Below are positions 5,705 to 6,575 of a stretch of DNA of 6,575 nucleotides, one piece after another. Location: positions 1-6,575 of the forward strand of contig JABIVN010000269.1 of the NCBI GenBank assembly GCA_018667205.1. The letters are read 5' to 3'. The notes under the pieces were generated by a model. It saw nothing but the letters and a program-made list of their open reading frames with translations. It was not told the DNA's origin and searched no databases. How positions within the stretch are numbered: position 1 is the stretch's first letter; each line of letters starts with the position of its first letter. The stretch comes from Gammaproteobacteria bacterium. Its GTDB lineage: Bacteria; Pseudomonadota; Gammaproteobacteria; Pseudomonadales; Azotimanducaceae. The position numbers and the translations under genes are program-made.

Positions 5705-6379
5705 CTCCGTCAGGCAGCCGCCATGAAGCTCACTAACTCGTTGCATGCGCGCAGCAAATTGCAAGTTATGGGTCACCACGACAAAAGCCACATTTAACTG
5801 AGAAGATAACGACATCATCAGATCGTGGATCTGGTCAGCGCTTTTTTCATCCAGGTTTCCGGTCGGTTCATCAGCCAGCACGATACCCGGCGACCCTACC
5901 AACGCGCGGGCGATGGCAACCCTCTGCCTCTCGCCACCGGACAAGGCTGACGGGTAATGCGAGACTCTGTGGGTCAAGCCAACTTCTGCCAACATCGCTG
6001 TTGCGGCATTTTCCGCCTTAGGTCGAGCGACGCCACCTATCATAAGCGGCAGCGCAACATTTTCCTGAGCAGTAAACTCAGGCAACAGGTGATGAAACTG
6101 ATAAACGAAACCCAAATGCTTGTTTCGTAGCCTCCCCAATTTGGTTTGCGTCAGACCCGCGAGATCGCTCCCCATAATAGATACCGAGCCATGATCTGGT
6201 TGGTCAAGGCCGGCAAGCATGTGGAGAAATGTACTCTTGCCGCTACCCGATACGCCCACCACCGCCAGTGTATCCCCTTCGTGCACCGTCAGATTGAGGC
6301 CTTGCAGCACTTTGACTTCCTGGTCTCCCTGCCAATAGCTCTTGGAGAGATTATCAGCGACCAATACCTTCGACTTCAT
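5693..6379 (-). CDS. lolD: Lipoprotein-releasing system ATP-binding protein
   Basis: A 228-residue ABC ATPase, close to E. coli LolD in length (about 233). It powers lipoprotein release by the inner-membrane LolCDE complex. All nucleotide-binding motifs are intact: Walker A GVSGSGKST (42-50), Q-loop Gln94, signature LSGGE (146-150), Walker B IVLADE (166-171) with catalytic Glu171, D-loop NLD (175-177) and H-loop His204. The segment LRNKHLGFVYQFHHLLPEF (84-102) is the LolD-specific motif, which separates it from the related FtsE and MacB ATPases. The ATG at 6379 is 3 bp after the upstream permease stop. A GAAG 8 nt before it may act as a weak ribosome binding site. The lolD stop overlaps the GTG start of the downstream permease by 4 bp, so translation is probably coupled. 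Confidence 0.96.
   Translation of the reverse strand: MKSKVLVADNLSKSYWQGDQEVKVLQGLNLTVHEGDTLAVVGVSGSGKSTFLHMLAGLDQPDHGSVSIMGSDLAGLTQTKLGRLRNKHLGFVYQFHHLLPEFTAQENVALPLMIGGVARPKAENAATAMLAEVGLTHRVSHYPSALSGGERQRVAIARALVGSPGIVLADEPTGNLDEKSADQIHDLMMSLSSQLNVAFVVVTHNLQFAARMQRVSELHGGCLTESPG
5705..5708 (-). promoter_or_regulatory. Ribosome binding site deciding the lolE GTG start
   Basis: GGAG (minus strand) inside the end of lolD lies 8 nt before the GTG at 5696. This favours GTG over the in-frame ATG five codons later as the lolE start. Confidence 0.6.
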
Positions 6380-6394
6380 AAGTCAGACTTCATA
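6372..6394. repeat. 9-bp direct repeat at the lolC stop/lolD start
   Basis: On the minus strand TATGAAGTC occurs twice with a 14-bp period (6386-6394 and 6372-6380). The first copy encodes the last residues of the upstream permease (Tyr-Glu-Val) and the second contains the lolD start, ATGAAGTC. A 9-bp match at this spacing could be chance. Confidence 0.6.
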
Positions 6395-6575
6395 CTGCAG
6401 TGCCTCGACAGGGTTTGCGACAGCAGCCCGGCTCGCCGGATAGATGGTCGCGAGAAATGAAATAACAAGACTGACCGCAGAGATGATCGCTAAATCCTCG
6501 ATCAGGATTTCGGTTGGCAGGTATCGGATGAAATACTCCTGCATCAACGTTAACTGAAACCACTGCGTCAACACC
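6383..6575 (-). CDS. lolC: Lipoprotein-releasing ABC permease, LolC/LolE family, C-terminal end (lolC position, partial)
   Basis: The final 63 codons of a gene that enters from the right edge; base 6575 is an incomplete codon and the stop is TGA at 6383-6385. The visible part is the last periplasmic segment (EYFIRYLPTEI), the fourth membrane helix (about 20 hydrophobic residues around LAIISAVSLVISFLATIY) and the cytoplasmic ending YPASRAAVANPVEALQYEV. This matches the ending of the LolC/LolE family. It is first in the order permease-lolD-permease, which in E. coli is lolC. The YFIRYLPTE segment also resembles E. coli LolE, so the C/E label comes from position only. Its stop is 3 bp before the lolD ATG. 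Confidence 0.85.
   Translation of the reverse strand, partial: VLTQWFQLTLMQEYFIRYLPTEILIEDLAIISAVSLVISFLATIYPASRAAVANPVEALQYEV

Noticed and set aside
5388..5726. Plus-strand open frames antisense to lolE (for example a 112-codon His- and Arg-rich one)
   Set aside because: The composition is typical of an antisense shadow, with no domain and no independent support.
5693..6379. LolD being FtsE or a MacB-type ATPase
   Set aside because: The GFVYQFHHLLPEF segment is the LolD-specific motif, and the gene is flanked on both sides by LolC/LolE-type permeases.

Overview
The window reads as ordinary chromosomal DNA from a gammaproteobacterium. The clearest signs are a lolCDE-type lipoprotein-sorting operon with two separate permease genes, and next to it a DUF2062 membrane protein gene and a ComEC gene. 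I recall this comEC / DUF2062 / lolCDE neighbourhood from Pseudomonas-like gammaproteobacteria. The sequence alone does not identify a genus. All genes fully inside the window look intact. There are no RNA genes, insertion sequences, CRISPR arrays or phage genes.

Layout from left to right. (1) Positions 1-628, plus strand: the C-terminal end of a histidinol-phosphate aminotransferase (HisC-like) gene, then a DUF2244 membrane protein gene whose ribosome binding site overlaps the hisC stop codon. (2) Positions 615-1469, minus strand: tesB, an acyl-CoA thioesterase II, whose 3' end overlaps the DUF2244 gene by 14 bp. (3) Positions 1585-3798, minus strand: comEC, the inner-membrane DNA uptake channel with a C-terminal metallo-beta-lactamase-like domain. 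It is 115 bp upstream of tesB on the same strand and starts with TTG. (4) Positions 3799-3950: a divergent promoter region. (5) Positions 3951-4496, plus strand: the DUF2062 gene, which ends 3 bp from the convergent lol operon. (6) Positions 4500-6575, minus strand: a Lol operon in the order partial first permease (lolC position), lolD, second permease (lolE position), with 3-bp and 4-bp junctions.

Functionally, the Lol genes encode the ABC machine that extracts mature lipoproteins from the inner membrane for delivery to the outer membrane. ComEC moves single-stranded DNA across the inner membrane. TesB hydrolyses acyl-CoAs. HisC belongs to histidine biosynthesis. The two DUF proteins are small inner-membrane proteins of unknown role.

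I did not find a previously undescribed system. The most distinctive sequence-level signal is a set of short direct repeats lying on gene boundaries: the comEC stop, the DUF2062/lolE convergent stops, and the lolC stop/lolD start. Small palindromes also cover two start codons (DUF2062 and lolE). In addition, tesB, comEC and the DUF2062 gene lack an obvious Shine-Dalgarno sequence.
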